The notes below the pieces were generated by a model that searched no databases, had not been told where the DNA came from, and was given only the letters and a program-made list of their open reading frames with translations. 43,476 nt of DNA from Akkermansiaceae bacterium UBA5689 (lineage in GTDB: Bacteria > Verrucomicrobiota > Verrucomicrobiia > Verrucomicrobiales > Akkermansiaceae): NCBI GenBank assembly GCA_002420305.1, contig DIHT01000066.1, positions 1 to 43,476 of the forward strand, in the 5' to 3' direction. Below, piece after piece: positions 22,284-30,731 of the stretch (positions within the stretch are counted from its first letter, which is position 1; each line of letters starts with the position of its first letter). A program made the translations under genes and the position numbers.

Positions 22284-23381
22284 GTGTCTCGTAAACTTTC
22301 TATCGTTATCGCCTGTGGGGGAACTGGGGGGCATCTTTTTCCCGGGATTGCTGTTGCCGAGGAATCGCGAAGAAGGGGTCACAAGGTGCTGCTCTTGATC
22401 TCACGTAAGAGGGTAGATGCTGACGCGTCGGAAAAATATGGGTCTCTCGATTTTGTCAGCGTTGCGGCGATTGCCAAACCTGCCACTCTCTCATTCCGGA
22501 TCATTCCATTCCTTCTGAAGTTATGGAGGACCGTCAGGCAATCACGGAGGATCTTCAAGAAGCACCGGGTTGACGTTGTGCTGGGAATGGGTGGGTTTAC
22601 TTCCCTGCCTCCAATTTATGCTGCGAGGAAAATGGAGTTGCTGACCGCGCTGCATGACTCGAATGCGCTGCCGGGTAAGGCGAATCGGCTTGGTGCAAGA
22701 TGGTGTAACAGGGTTCTTCTCGGGCTTGAGGCTGCTCGAGGATATTTTGAGTCGAGCGAGGTCCATGTGACTGGAACTCCCATTCGTAGTGAGTTTTGTA
22801 ATTTGCCTGAGGAGAAAGAGGCAAGAGTCAGGTTTGGACTCAAGCCAGATCCGCCGGTAGTGCTTTGTTTCGGAGGTAGTCAGGGGGCGAAGTTCTTGAA
22901 TACCCTTGTGGTGCAACTGGCTGAGATTCTGGGTGAGGGAGTGCAATGGTTGCACGTGGCTGGCCGTCAGGATGAAGAGAGAGTAAAGGGGCTTGTTGGA
23001 AACCGAGAAGGTCATGTAGTGCTTGGGTTTTGTGATGATATGCCTGCTGCCTACGCTGCGAGTACTCTGGTTATCAGTCGCTCAGGAGGGGCCAGCCTGA
23101 GCGAGTTGGCAGCGCTTGCTCTGCCTTCGATATTAGTGCCGTATCCCCATGCCGCGGACGATCACCAGACATTCAATGCCCGGTGTTTTGCGGATGTGGG
23201 GGCATCAGTGTTAGTCCCGGAGTCTACCATGAATGCTGCAGATCTATCAGGGGTGGTGGGAAATATTTTGGGGGATCCTTCGAGGCTGGAGTCGATGAGG
23301 CAGGCTGCGGATTCGATGTCTATTACAGATGCTGCTGAGAGGATATGCGATACACTGGAGACGATTCAGAAGGCTGGGTAA
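22284..23381 (+). CDS. murG: Lipid II synthase MurG
   Basis: This is a peripheral membrane GT28 glycosyltransferase that adds GlcNAc from UDP-GlcNAc to lipid I. The 365 residues have two Rossmann-like halves: the first with ACGGTGGHLFPGIAVAEE and GMGGFTSLPPIYAARK, the second with CFGGSQGAKFLNTL, the UDP-binding SRSGGASLSELAALALPSIL and VPYPHAADDHQTFNA. A GTG start is supported by AAGGAG 8 bases upstream. The 56-base spacer from ftsW is A/T-rich with a short AAAAG/CTTTT stem. It is followed by the murC-murB fusion gene. Confidence 0.96.
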   Translation: MSRKLSIVIACGGTGGHLFPGIAVAEESRRRGHKVLLLISRKRVDADASEKYGSLDFVSVAAIAKPATLSFRIIPFLLKLWRTVRQSRRIFKKHRVDVVLGMGGFTSLPPIYAARKMELLTALHDSNALPGKANRLGARWCNRVLLGLEAARGYFESSEVHVTGTPIRSEFCNLPEEKEARVRFGLKPDPPVVLCFGGSQGAKFLNTLVVQLAEILGEGVQWLHVAGRQDEERVKGLVGNREGHVVLGFCDDMPAAYAASTLVISRSGGASLSELAALALPSILVPYPHAADDHQTFNARCFADVGASVLVPESTMNAADLSGVVGNILGDPSRLESMRQAADSMSITDAAERICDTLETIQKAG

Positions 23382-23439
23382 TCCGGGTATTGAGGCTTTT
23401 CGACGAAGCGATTCATGCTCACCATTACGGCTGTCGAAC

Positions 23440-25740
23440 ATGATTGAAGGGATCAGCCAGCGTCTTCTCGATCAAACCCATCCCCTGCGCATACACCTGC
23501 TAGGCGTTGCGGGGTCGGGGATGAGTGGTATTGCAGCCCTCCTTCTTGAGATGGGGCATGACGTCAGTGGTTCTGACCGTGTAACAAGTGGGGAAATCGA
23601 GCGGCTTCAAGGCCTGGGGCTAAAGTTCTCGTCTCCTCACTCAGGGGCAGCTGTGTCGGGTGTCGACGCTGTTGTTTACTCCTCGGCAATCAAGCCTGAT
23701 AATGTGGCTTTGGTCGAGGCTCGAAGAACTGAGGTGCCTTGTCTTCGCCGCGCAGAATGTCTGGCTGCGATTCTGCATACCCGGAAAGGTGTGCTGGTTT
23801 CCGGGACTCACGGGAAGACAACAACGTCAGCAATGTGTGCGCACGTTCTGAACAATGCCGGGGCTACGGTATCGCATTACGTCGGTGCAGAGATTCCTGT
23901 CCTGGGAGCAAATGCACATTGGGACGGCGGCAGTGAATATCTGGTGGCTGAAGGAGATGAAAGTGACGGAACTCTCGATTTGTACCGGCCGGCCTATGCC
24001 GTCGTGCTTAATATCGAGGAGGAGCATCTTGATTACTATCAGGGACTCCAGCAGATTGTTGGGGTTTTCCGAACGTTGCTCGAGCAAACCTCAGGGAAGG
24101 TGATCTATTGTCGGGAGGATTCCGCAGCCTATGAACTGTGCAGCCAATACGAAGGCGGGCTTTCCTACGGATGGAATGACGCAGATTATACGGCTGTTGA
24201 TGTGGTAGAGGGTCGAGGGGTGATATCATTTACCGTTTTTCGCCGCGGTGAGGAGATGGGTAGAGTTGAGCTCGGGATTCCGGGCCGACATAACGTCTTG
24301 AATGCTCTTGCTGCTATCGCGCTCGCAGATGATCTCCAAGTTGATTTCAGCTGTGTGACCCGCGCGCTCTCCTCCTTTGCGGGCGCCAAGCGGCGGTTCG
24401 AGTCGGTCTATCTCTCGCCTCGCTTTCATGTGATTGATGACTATGGGCACCACCCGACCGAGATAACGGCCACGCTTCAAACAGCCCGTTCCCTTGAGCC
24501 CAATCGCATTGTCGCTCTGTTCCAGCCGCATCGTTACTCCCGGACAGAGCGCCTTGCAGCAGAGTTTGGTAAAGCTCTCCAAGGAGCGGACCTTGTGTTT
24601 GTAACGGGGATCTATGCTGCCAGCGAGAATCCCATCGAGGGGATTAGCGGCATGACAATTCTTGAGGCTGTGGAACAGCACGGGTCGACCAAGTGTGTTT
24701 ATCACGCGGACTTATCAACCGTTCATCACATAGTAGGGAATGCATTAAAGGCGGGAGATCTTCTTCTTACCCTTGGGGCAGGGAATGTCCATGAGGCGGG
24801 AAAAAGGATTTCAGCGGATCTCCAGCTTGTTGATCTGCTGAAAGGTGAGTTTGCTGAGTCCGACATCGAAATCAAACTTTATGAGTCGATGCGTCGTCAT
24901 ACTACGATGCTTGTTGGAGGGCCGGCGCAGTTCTGGATTGAGCCCAGAACCTTTAGTGCTTTTGCTGGTGCAGTTAATTTTTTCAAGGAAAGAGGGGTTC
25001 CTGTCCGGGTCGTAGGGCGAGGTTCAAATCTCCTTGTCAGAGATGGGGGAATCCGCGGAGCGGTGATTCATCCTTCGAAGGGAGAATTTGGGGAGTTGGG
25101 AGTGAGTGGAAATCTCCTTGCTGCGGGCGCTGGTGTGCGATTCAAGAAGGTTGCTAGTTTTGCAGAAGATGCGGGATTAGGAGACTTTGCATGGATGGAA
25201 GGTATTCCTGGTAATGTCGGGGGAGGGCTGCGCATGAATGCGGGAGCGATGGGCTGGGAGACTTTTGATCAGGTGGTTAGCGTGACCTTTCTGGACCAGG
25301 ATGGAGAGATCAGAACCCGCACGCGCGAGGAGATTGAGGCCCAATACCGCAACGTTCCGGAGCTGCACCAAAGCTATGCGCTGAGCGCAGTTTTCCGGGG
25401 AGAGGTATCGAGCAGAGATGAGATCAGAGAGAAAATGGTGGAATCAAAAAGTCATCGCCGGCAGAGTCAGCCACTGGCGGCAAGTGCTGGGTGTATTTTC
25501 AAGAATCCAGAGGGAATTGGGGCAGGTAAGCTTATCGATGAAATGGGGCTCAAGGGAAGAAGTGTTGGGATGGCGGAGGTCTCTCACGAGCATGGAAATT
25601 TCATTGTCAATCGAGGAAAGGCCGATGCCGAAGATGTTCTTCAGCTCATTGAGGAAATCCGGCTAGAGGCAAAGGACCAGCGAGGTATCAATCTTGAAAC
25701 GGAGATCCAGATTGTGGGGGAAGACCGAGCAGTCTTCTAG
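23440..25740 (+). CDS. murC/murB: Fused MurC-MurB: UDP-MurNAc:L-Ala ligase and UDP-GlcNAc-enolpyruvate reductase
   Basis: The N-terminal part (to about residue 460) is MurC: IHLLGVAGSGMSGIAALLLE, the ATP loop VLVSGTHGKTTTSAM, EGDESDGTL, and DDYGHHPTEITATL with FQPHRYSRT. The C-terminal part (about 475-766) is MurB: FAD-binding VVGRGSNLLVRDGGIRGAVI, MEGIPGNVGGGLRMNAGAMG and SAGCIFKNP. MurB makes UDP-MurNAc and MurC uses it, so the fusion joins two consecutive steps. At the position of the MurB catalytic serine (GSFFKNP in E. coli) this protein has Cys685. I use the ATG at 23440, where the MurC family begins; the frame is open back to 23329 and overlaps murG. No stop or frameshift lies between the halves. 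Confidence 0.95.
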   Translation: MIEGISQRLLDQTHPLRIHLLGVAGSGMSGIAALLLEMGHDVSGSDRVTSGEIERLQGLGLKFSSPHSGAAVSGVDAVVYSSAIKPDNVALVEARRTEVPCLRRAECLAAILHTRKGVLVSGTHGKTTTSAMCAHVLNNAGATVSHYVGAEIPVLGANAHWDGGSEYLVAEGDESDGTLDLYRPAYAVVLNIEEEHLDYYQGLQQIVGVFRTLLEQTSGKVIYCREDSAAYELCSQYEGGLSYGWNDADYTAVDVVEGRGVISFTVFRRGEEMGRVELGIPGRHNVLNALAAIALADDLQVDFSCVTRALSSFAGAKRRFESVYLSPRFHVIDDYGHHPTEITATLQTARSLEPNRIVALFQPHRYSRTERLAAEFGKALQGADLVFVTGIYAASENPIEGISGMTILEAVEQHGSTKCVYHADLSTVHHIVGNALKAGDLLLTLGAGNVHEAGKRISADLQLVDLLKGEFAESDIEIKLYESMRRHTTMLVGGPAQFWIEPRTFSAFAGAVNFFKERGVPVRVVGRGSNLLVRDGGIRGAVIHPSKGEFGELGVSGNLLAAGAGVRFKKVASFAEDAGLGDFAWMEGIPGNVGGGLRMNAGAMGWETFDQVVSVTFLDQDGEIRTRTREEIEAQYRNVPELHQSYALSAVFRGEVSSRDEIREKMVESKSHRRQSQPLAASAGCIFKNPEGIGAGKLIDEMGLKGRSVGMAEVSHEHGNFIVNRGKADAEDVLQLIEEIRLEAKDQRGINLETEIQIVGEDRAVF

Positions 25741-25767
25741 ATTGTTGACATCTCCGAGGAGCGATTT

Positions 25768-25825
25768 TACTCAGGGTATCTGAGTAGGAGGGGAAAGGTC
25801 GGCGAAAAGCTCTAAGCGCTCGACC
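25768..25825 (+). promoter_or_regulatory. Hairpins in the ddl leader, one between Shine-Dalgarno and ATG
   Basis: A 7-bp hairpin (TACTCAG-GGTAT-CTGAGTA, 25768-25786) ends where a strong Shine-Dalgarno sequence starts (AGGAGGGG, 25786-25793). A second hairpin (25797-25825) pairs GGTCG-GCG with CGC-CGACC (one bulged T) and its last base touches the ATG at 25826. No start codon lies within normal reach of the AGGAGG. With the second hairpin folded, the AGGAGG would sit about 5 bases from the ATG. Confidence 0.55.
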
Positions 25826-26782
25826 ATGCAGCCCAAGGCCCGTAAGATTGCCTCGTCCATGGATGATTCAATATTGATCGCGGTGTTGATGGGAGGTCCG
25901 GGGTCGGAGAGAGAGGTCTCCCTGAACTCAGGGCGGGCGGTTCTGAGTGCGTTACGCGGAGAGGGGTTGAGCGTAATTGGAGTTGATGCAGTTGATACCA
26001 AACCAGAATTACCAGAGGGAACTGATCTGGTCTTCAATGTGATTCATGGAACCTTTGGCGAGGACGGAGTGCTGCAGGAATATCTGGAGTCCATCGGTAT
26101 CCCTTATACCGGAGCCGGCCCTGAAAGTAGTCGCCTGGCCTTCGATAAGATCGCTAGTAAGAACTGCTTCACAAAATCAGGGATTCCGACGCCTGATTTT
26201 GAAGTCTTCGATGTGGGTGGTGGATCAGAAGTTCCTAGCATGGCCTATCCGTATGTGGTGAAGCCGTCACGCGAGGGTTCCAGTGTGGGGGTTCATATTG
26301 TAAGAAATCCAGAGGAGAGAAAGATCGCCTTAGCGGATGCAGCTCAATTCAGCTCTGAGGTTCTGGTTGAGCAATTCGTAGAGGGGAAGGAGCTGACAGT
26401 TGGAATTGTCGGGAATGAGACGTTTCCGGTGGTTCACATTGTTCCTCGGAGTGGGTTCTATGACATGAGTAATAAATACCCGTGGATGGGGAGCGAAGGC
26501 GCAACGGACTACTTCTGCCCAGCTGATTTGGACGCAAAAACCACCAAAATCGTGCAGGAGGTTGCAATGCAGGCTCATCAGGCACTTGGGATTGAGGTTT
26601 ACTCGAGGGTCGATGTCCTGCTAGATTCCCTAAGTAATCCTTATATTTTGGAAGCCAATACGATCCCAGGGATGACAGCCAGCAGTTTGCTGCCGAAGGG
26701 AGCCGCTGAGGCTGAGCCAGGATATGAGTTTGGTGCTCTCTGCCGCCGGATCGGGGAGCTTTCGTTATCTCTTCGCGCTTAA
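25826..26782 (+). CDS. ddl: D-alanine-D-alanine ligase
   Basis: This ATP-grasp enzyme makes the D-Ala-D-Ala used by MurF. The 318 residues include LMGGPGSEREVSLNSGRAVL, VFNVIHGTFGEDGVLQEYLE, IPYTGAGPESSRLAFDK, the ATP-grasp PYVVKPSREGSSVGV, a conserved Tyr/Lys-containing loop GFYDMSNKYPWMG, and the metal-binding YILEANTIPGMTASSLLP near the C-terminus. Two starts are possible: ATG at 25826, which a folded leader would place at the right distance from AGGAGG, and ATG at 25859 (MDDSILIAV), closer to the usual family N-terminus but without a ribosome binding site. It is followed by ftsQ after one base. Confidence 0.95.
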   Translation: MQPKARKIASSMDDSILIAVLMGGPGSEREVSLNSGRAVLSALRGEGLSVIGVDAVDTKPELPEGTDLVFNVIHGTFGEDGVLQEYLESIGIPYTGAGPESSRLAFDKIASKNCFTKSGIPTPDFEVFDVGGGSEVPSMAYPYVVKPSREGSSVGVHIVRNPEERKIALADAAQFSSEVLVEQFVEGKELTVGIVGNETFPVVHIVPRSGFYDMSNKYPWMGSEGATDYFCPADLDAKTTKIVQEVAMQAHQALGIEVYSRVDVLLDSLSNPYILEANTIPGMTASSLLPKGAAEAEPGYEFGALCRRIGELSLSLRA

Positions 26783-26783
26783 A

Positions 26784-27728
26784 ATGTCTCGCCCTAAGAC
26801 CTCCCGAGTGAATCGCCATGGAATTGAGCGACGCTTGTACATGAAGGTCCGTTCACCACGGATTTTCGGTTTTTCCTGCCTGCGCCATCTCAGGTCCGCG
26901 GGGAAGTTGTTTCTGATTGGGGTGCTTGTCGGGGGTGCGATCTGGGGAATTCGTTTCGGGATGCGTGAGTTTTTTGTAGAGAATGAGGAATTCGCGTTAC
27001 GACATCTTGTTGTAGATACCAATGGCGAGTTGGACGCAGAGCATTTCATCGAGGTTTCTGGAATCACCCCTGGATCTAGTGTTTTTGCACTTGATTTACG
27101 TGAGACTGAGGAGCGTCTTCTCCGTCGTCCTAGCGTGGAAAAAGTCTACCTTAGTCGACGCTTGCCGGGTAGTCTCAGGGTGCGAATCGAGGAGCGTGAG
27201 CCCGTTGCATGGCTGGAATGTCGTCCTCTGGGAATCATTGGTAAGCATCCTGTCGCGGGTATTCTGCTCGACAAAAACGGGGTATGTTTTCCCTGTGAGT
27301 CATGGTGGCAGGACAGGGCCCGGGAACTGCCAGTTGTGCTTGTCAGCCAAGTTCAGGATGGAGACATTACCATCGGAAAGGAGATTCGCCATCATCAGGC
27401 TCGGAAGGCCCTTTCTCTGCTCAGGGTTTCTCAGGACAAGCTGGAGGGGACGCCATGGTCCCTGCCTGTAGTGGCAGTACGCAATGACTACTCATTAGAG
27501 GCGGCAACTAACACTGGAGTGATGGCGACCTTTGGCATGGAGGATCATGAAGAACAGCTGCAGAATCTGGTTGCCCTCATGGACGCAACGACGAGGAAAG
27601 GCGAGTCGATCTTTACCATGAATCTTATCCCAAAGCGTAATATACCGGTGATCCCTGAGTTAGCGAGAGGGCCGAAGGTGTCCCGAAGTCGTCTACAAAG
27701 GGATATTGAAGCCCTTCTCCGGCCCTGA
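26784..27728 (+). CDS. ftsQ: Division protein FtsQ (POTRA domain)
   Basis: This 314-residue bitopic protein has about 45 basic cytoplasmic residues (MSRPKTSRVNRHGIERR...), one transmembrane segment (about 40-58, LFLIGVLVGGAIWGI), then a POTRA domain (LRHLVVDTNGELDAEHFIEV, SVFALDLRETEERLLRRPSV, EKVYLSRRLPGSLRVRIEER) and the beta domain with EREPVAWLECR and the DKNGVCFPC stretch. FtsQ recruits FtsL/FtsB to the divisome. The ATG at 26784 is one base after the ddl stop; the open frame begins earlier inside ddl. Position before ftsA and ftsZ confirms the call. Confidence 0.92.
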   Translation: MSRPKTSRVNRHGIERRLYMKVRSPRIFGFSCLRHLRSAGKLFLIGVLVGGAIWGIRFGMREFFVENEEFALRHLVVDTNGELDAEHFIEVSGITPGSSVFALDLRETEERLLRRPSVEKVYLSRRLPGSLRVRIEEREPVAWLECRPLGIIGKHPVAGILLDKNGVCFPCESWWQDRARELPVVLVSQVQDGDITIGKEIRHHQARKALSLLRVSQDKLEGTPWSLPVVAVRNDYSLEAATNTGVMATFGMEDHEEQLQNLVALMDATTRKGESIFTMNLIPKRNIPVIPELARGPKVSRSRLQRDIEALLRP

Positions 27729-27777
27729 CTGGCCTGATCTTTCGAGTTAATGAAATCAGCAAGTATTGCGAATAGAA

Positions 27778-28995
27778 ATGGGTAAGCCCAGAATTCATGT
27801 TGGCCTAGAGATTGGAACCACCAAGACGGTGATGGTGGTTGCTGAAGTGAAACCTGATGGTTCAGTTAAAATTCTAGGATTGGGAGAGACTAGCTCTGCC
27901 GGTGTGCGAAAGGGGGAAATTGTTGACTACCCCCAGATCCGGGCCTGTGTGAAGGCGGCCTTGCTCAAGGCGGAAGACCTTAGCGATGTGGATATCAGCA
28001 GTGTCTTTCTTTCCGTAACCGGCCCGCATATTGAAGGTTTGAATAACAGGGGGACCTATCGGTTGCCCGAGGGAGAGCCGGAGATACGGCCGCGACATGT
28101 CGAAGAGGTGAAGGAGATCGCAAGCGACATAGCGATTCCCAGTGAGCATGTCTACCTGCATAGCCTTATCCGGCACTATGCGGTGGATGGTCAGCCCCAT
28201 GCCACGATGCCTACAGGGCTCATGGGTAGGAAGTTGGATGCTGAGTTTCATATTGTTCATGGAGTCAGGACCCGGGTGCAGAACAGTATCAAATGCGCGC
28301 GTGAGATTCCTCTGGATGTAGATGATGTTGTTTTTGCTCCAATTGCCTCTGCGCAGGTAGTTCTTGAGAGGAAGTGGAAGGAGGCGGGGGCGCTTGTGCT
28401 CGATATTGGAGGAGGCACGACTGATTATGTTCTTTATGTAGATGGTGCGATTCTCGCCTCGGGATGTATTCCTGTTGGTGGGGACCATGTGACCAACGAT
28501 ATTCACCTCGTGACGCACCTCCCTCTGTCCAAGGCGGAACAGGTAAAGAAAACAGAGGGATGCGCCTCAGGAGATCCCGAAAAATCAGAGGGTATCGTCA
28601 CCGTTCCTGACGAAGGAGGATTTCCAGATGTGGAGCTGAAGAGGCAGATTCTCAATGACGTGATCCGGATGCGGTTTCAGGAAACACTGGAACTTGTGAA
28701 GGAACGCCTCCCACAGGATGGACTTGTAAGAGTAGGAAAAGGGGTGTTTCTGACTGGAGGCTCCAGTCAGATGGCAGGGCTGGGTGAGCTGGCTCAGGAT
28801 GTTTTTGGTCTTCCAGTCTACAAGCCCGAGAGCCCCGAGGTGAGCGGGGTGCATGCTTATATCAAGGATCCTCAGTATTCGACCGCCCTTGGATTAATAC
28901 GTTATGCCCAGATCTTGGAGGAGGAACGACCGAATTCCACGGCCTTCTCCAAGGCGAGTGGATTTTTGCGTTCGCTCTGGCCATTTGGCGGTTGA
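27778..28995 (+). CDS. ftsA: Division protein FtsA
   Basis: This actin-like ATPase anchors FtsZ to the membrane and recruits later division proteins. Its 405 residues show the phosphate-1 motif HVGLEIGTTKTVMVVAEV, the 1C domain between about residues 80 and 160, the phosphate-2 motif LVLDIGGGTTDYVLY (Asp209), GVFLTGGSSQMAGLGELA in the adenosine region, and a C-terminal amphipathic helix (SKASGFLRSLWPFGG) that would insert in the membrane. The ATG at 27778 fits the family; a TTG four codons earlier is possible. No strong ribosome binding site is seen. It precedes ftsZ by 31 bases. Confidence 0.94.
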   Translation: MGKPRIHVGLEIGTTKTVMVVAEVKPDGSVKILGLGETSSAGVRKGEIVDYPQIRACVKAALLKAEDLSDVDISSVFLSVTGPHIEGLNNRGTYRLPEGEPEIRPRHVEEVKEIASDIAIPSEHVYLHSLIRHYAVDGQPHATMPTGLMGRKLDAEFHIVHGVRTRVQNSIKCAREIPLDVDDVVFAPIASAQVVLERKWKEAGALVLDIGGGTTDYVLYVDGAILASGCIPVGGDHVTNDIHLVTHLPLSKAEQVKKTEGCASGDPEKSEGIVTVPDEGGFPDVELKRQILNDVIRMRFQETLELVKERLPQDGLVRVGKGVFLTGGSSQMAGLGELAQDVFGLPVYKPESPEVSGVHAYIKDPQYSTALGLIRYAQILEEERPNSTAFSKASGFLRSLWPFGG

Positions 28996-29026
28996 TTTCC
29001 CTTACTGGGTACGAAGCAGATCAGCC

Positions 29027-30697
29027 ATGATTCCCTACGAGAGAACTCGCCAGCAGACCATCCCGAATTCAGCCGTCAAAATTATCGGGGTTGGAGGCGC
29101 CGGCGCTAATATGTTGGATCGGATTGCTCTTGATGGGATGGAGGGGGCCGAGCTTCTTGCCTGTAACACGGATGTGCGCACTCTTACCAGTTCGGTGGCC
29201 CCTGAAAAGATTCAGCTCGGTCGCAATCTAACGAGGGGGCTTGGCTCGGGGGGCGACCCTGCGCTTGGAAATCAGGCAGCACAGGAGGCAGAGCTGGAAA
29301 TTCGTGATGCCTTGCGAGATCGTAAAATCATTTTCATCTGCGTTGGCCTTGGCGGGGGAACGGGATCTGGGGCGGCGCCTCTCATCGCCCAGTTAGCACG
29401 AGATGAAGGCGCATTCACCGTTGTGTTTGCTACTACTCCTTTCAACTTTGAGGGTGCCCGACGGCGCGAACAGGCAGAGAACGCTCTTGCTGAACTTTCG
29501 ACACTGGCGAACGCCCTGATCACCTTCGATAATACGAGGATGGGGGAACTGGTTCTTGCCAAGCAGGGTGTGCATGAGGCTTTCTCTGCCGCAGATCGCA
29601 TGGTTTCTGAAAGTATTCGGGCAGTAACCCGGATCGTAATGCGACCAGGTCTGGTAAACATTGGCCTTGATGACCTGATGGCTGCTCTGAGTTCGCCCAA
29701 ATCGCGTTGTCTCTTCGGATCAGGTATTGCCCATGGCGAGAATCGTGCACAACAGGCGCTTAAGAACGCCTTGGTTAGTCCGCTTCTCGATCGAGGAAGT
29801 CTTCTTAACGATACCGATACAGTGCTTGTCCATGTATGCGGGGGTGAGGATATGACGCTCTATGAACTGGAGTTGCTCATGCGGGGGCTTAGCAAGCATG
29901 TGCCTGAGACAGCTCAGATATTATTTGGAACCTCTGTCGATCCTGCGATGGCCGAATCCTTGAGTGTAACACTGGTAAGCTCTCTCCCGGAGGACCGCCT
30001 CCGAGCAGATTTCTCCAAGAGTGCGTCGGCCAAGAAGGCGGAGACATTTAATGATAAAGACACTGGGAAATCTGAGTCTTCTGAAGAAGCATTGCCTGAG
30101 AACGTAGGATCTTTAGCGGAGACGACAGATCCAGTCTCCAATGGGGAGGTCGGTGTGGATAACGGTTCTTCAGCCGAGTCGGGTCAGGACTCCTCGTTTG
30201 TTGAGCAGGAGGTTGAGCATGAGGAGGATAAAATAACCGTCGAAGCGTCAGAGGATGAGGCCCAATTCGAGGTGGTGGAAGAGGAGAGCCGGTCGGCAGC
30301 AGGATCGAATGTCAGGATAAGGGTGAAGGAGCTTCCCAAGTCAGAGGAGCAAGATAGAGAAAGCCTGAAGATCGTTCCAGATGAAGAGCCTGCTTCGATC
30401 TCCGGTGAGGACCTAGCTTCTGCCTTTGTGGAGGCAGTTCCCAGTCTGGAAGAGACGGGGCAATCGCTTGATTTAGAAGACGAGGATGCATTTTTTGCGG
30501 AAACTGGTCCGGCGGGAGGGCCAGCTCCGATCAAGGTTGAATCCCTGGAGGAGATTCAGGCCTCTGCCAAAGCGAAGCGGCCACAGGGAGAATTGGCTCT
30601 CGATGGTGGACCCAAAGGAAAGTTCGAGGGTGAAGATCCAAACCTTATCGAGGGCGAAGATCTCGATATTCCGCCTTTTCTCCGTAAGAAAAAATAG
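29027..30697 (+). CDS. ftsZ: Cell division GTPase FtsZ with long acidic linker
   Basis: This tubulin homologue forms the Z ring. The 556 residues start with the GTPase domain: VKIIGVGGAGANMLDRI, ACNTDVRTL, the tubulin signature GGGTGSG at 109-115, and TPFNFEGARRREQA. The T7 loop, which completes the active site of the next subunit, reads NIGLDDL (211-217): the second catalytic Asp is kept (D216), but the first (E. coli D209) is Gly213. After about residue 325 comes a very acidic, Ser/Glu-rich linker of roughly 200 residues, then the C-terminal peptide DLDIPPFLRKKK that binds FtsA. E. coli FtsZ is 383 residues. The family is certain; the core is divergent. The ATG at 29027 is chosen because upstream codons overlap ftsA. 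Confidence 0.96.
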   Translation: MIPYERTRQQTIPNSAVKIIGVGGAGANMLDRIALDGMEGAELLACNTDVRTLTSSVAPEKIQLGRNLTRGLGSGGDPALGNQAAQEAELEIRDALRDRKIIFICVGLGGGTGSGAAPLIAQLARDEGAFTVVFATTPFNFEGARRREQAENALAELSTLANALITFDNTRMGELVLAKQGVHEAFSAADRMVSESIRAVTRIVMRPGLVNIGLDDLMAALSSPKSRCLFGSGIAHGENRAQQALKNALVSPLLDRGSLLNDTDTVLVHVCGGEDMTLYELELLMRGLSKHVPETAQILFGTSVDPAMAESLSVTLVSSLPEDRLRADFSKSASAKKAETFNDKDTGKSESSEEALPENVGSLAETTDPVSNGEVGVDNGSSAESGQDSSFVEQEVEHEEDKITVEASEDEAQFEVVEEESRSAAGSNVRIRVKELPKSEEQDRESLKIVPDEEPASISGEDLASAFVEAVPSLEETGQSLDLEDEDAFFAETGPAGGPAPIKVESLEEIQASAKAKRPQGELALDGGPKGKFEGEDPNLIEGEDLDIPPFLRKKK

Positions 30698-30731
30698 GGT
30701 TAAGGAGAGTAGAGGTAAGATCATAGCCTTT

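Noticed and set aside
25741..25776. Internal promoter TTGACA before ddl
   Set aside because: The -35 box is perfect, but the hexamer 17 bases later (TACTCA) matches the -10 consensus at only two positions and forms part of a hairpin.
28904..29026. N-terminal extension of FtsZ overlapping ftsA
   Set aside because: The extension is basic and out of character; the ATG at 29027 begins two codons before a typical FtsZ N-terminus.
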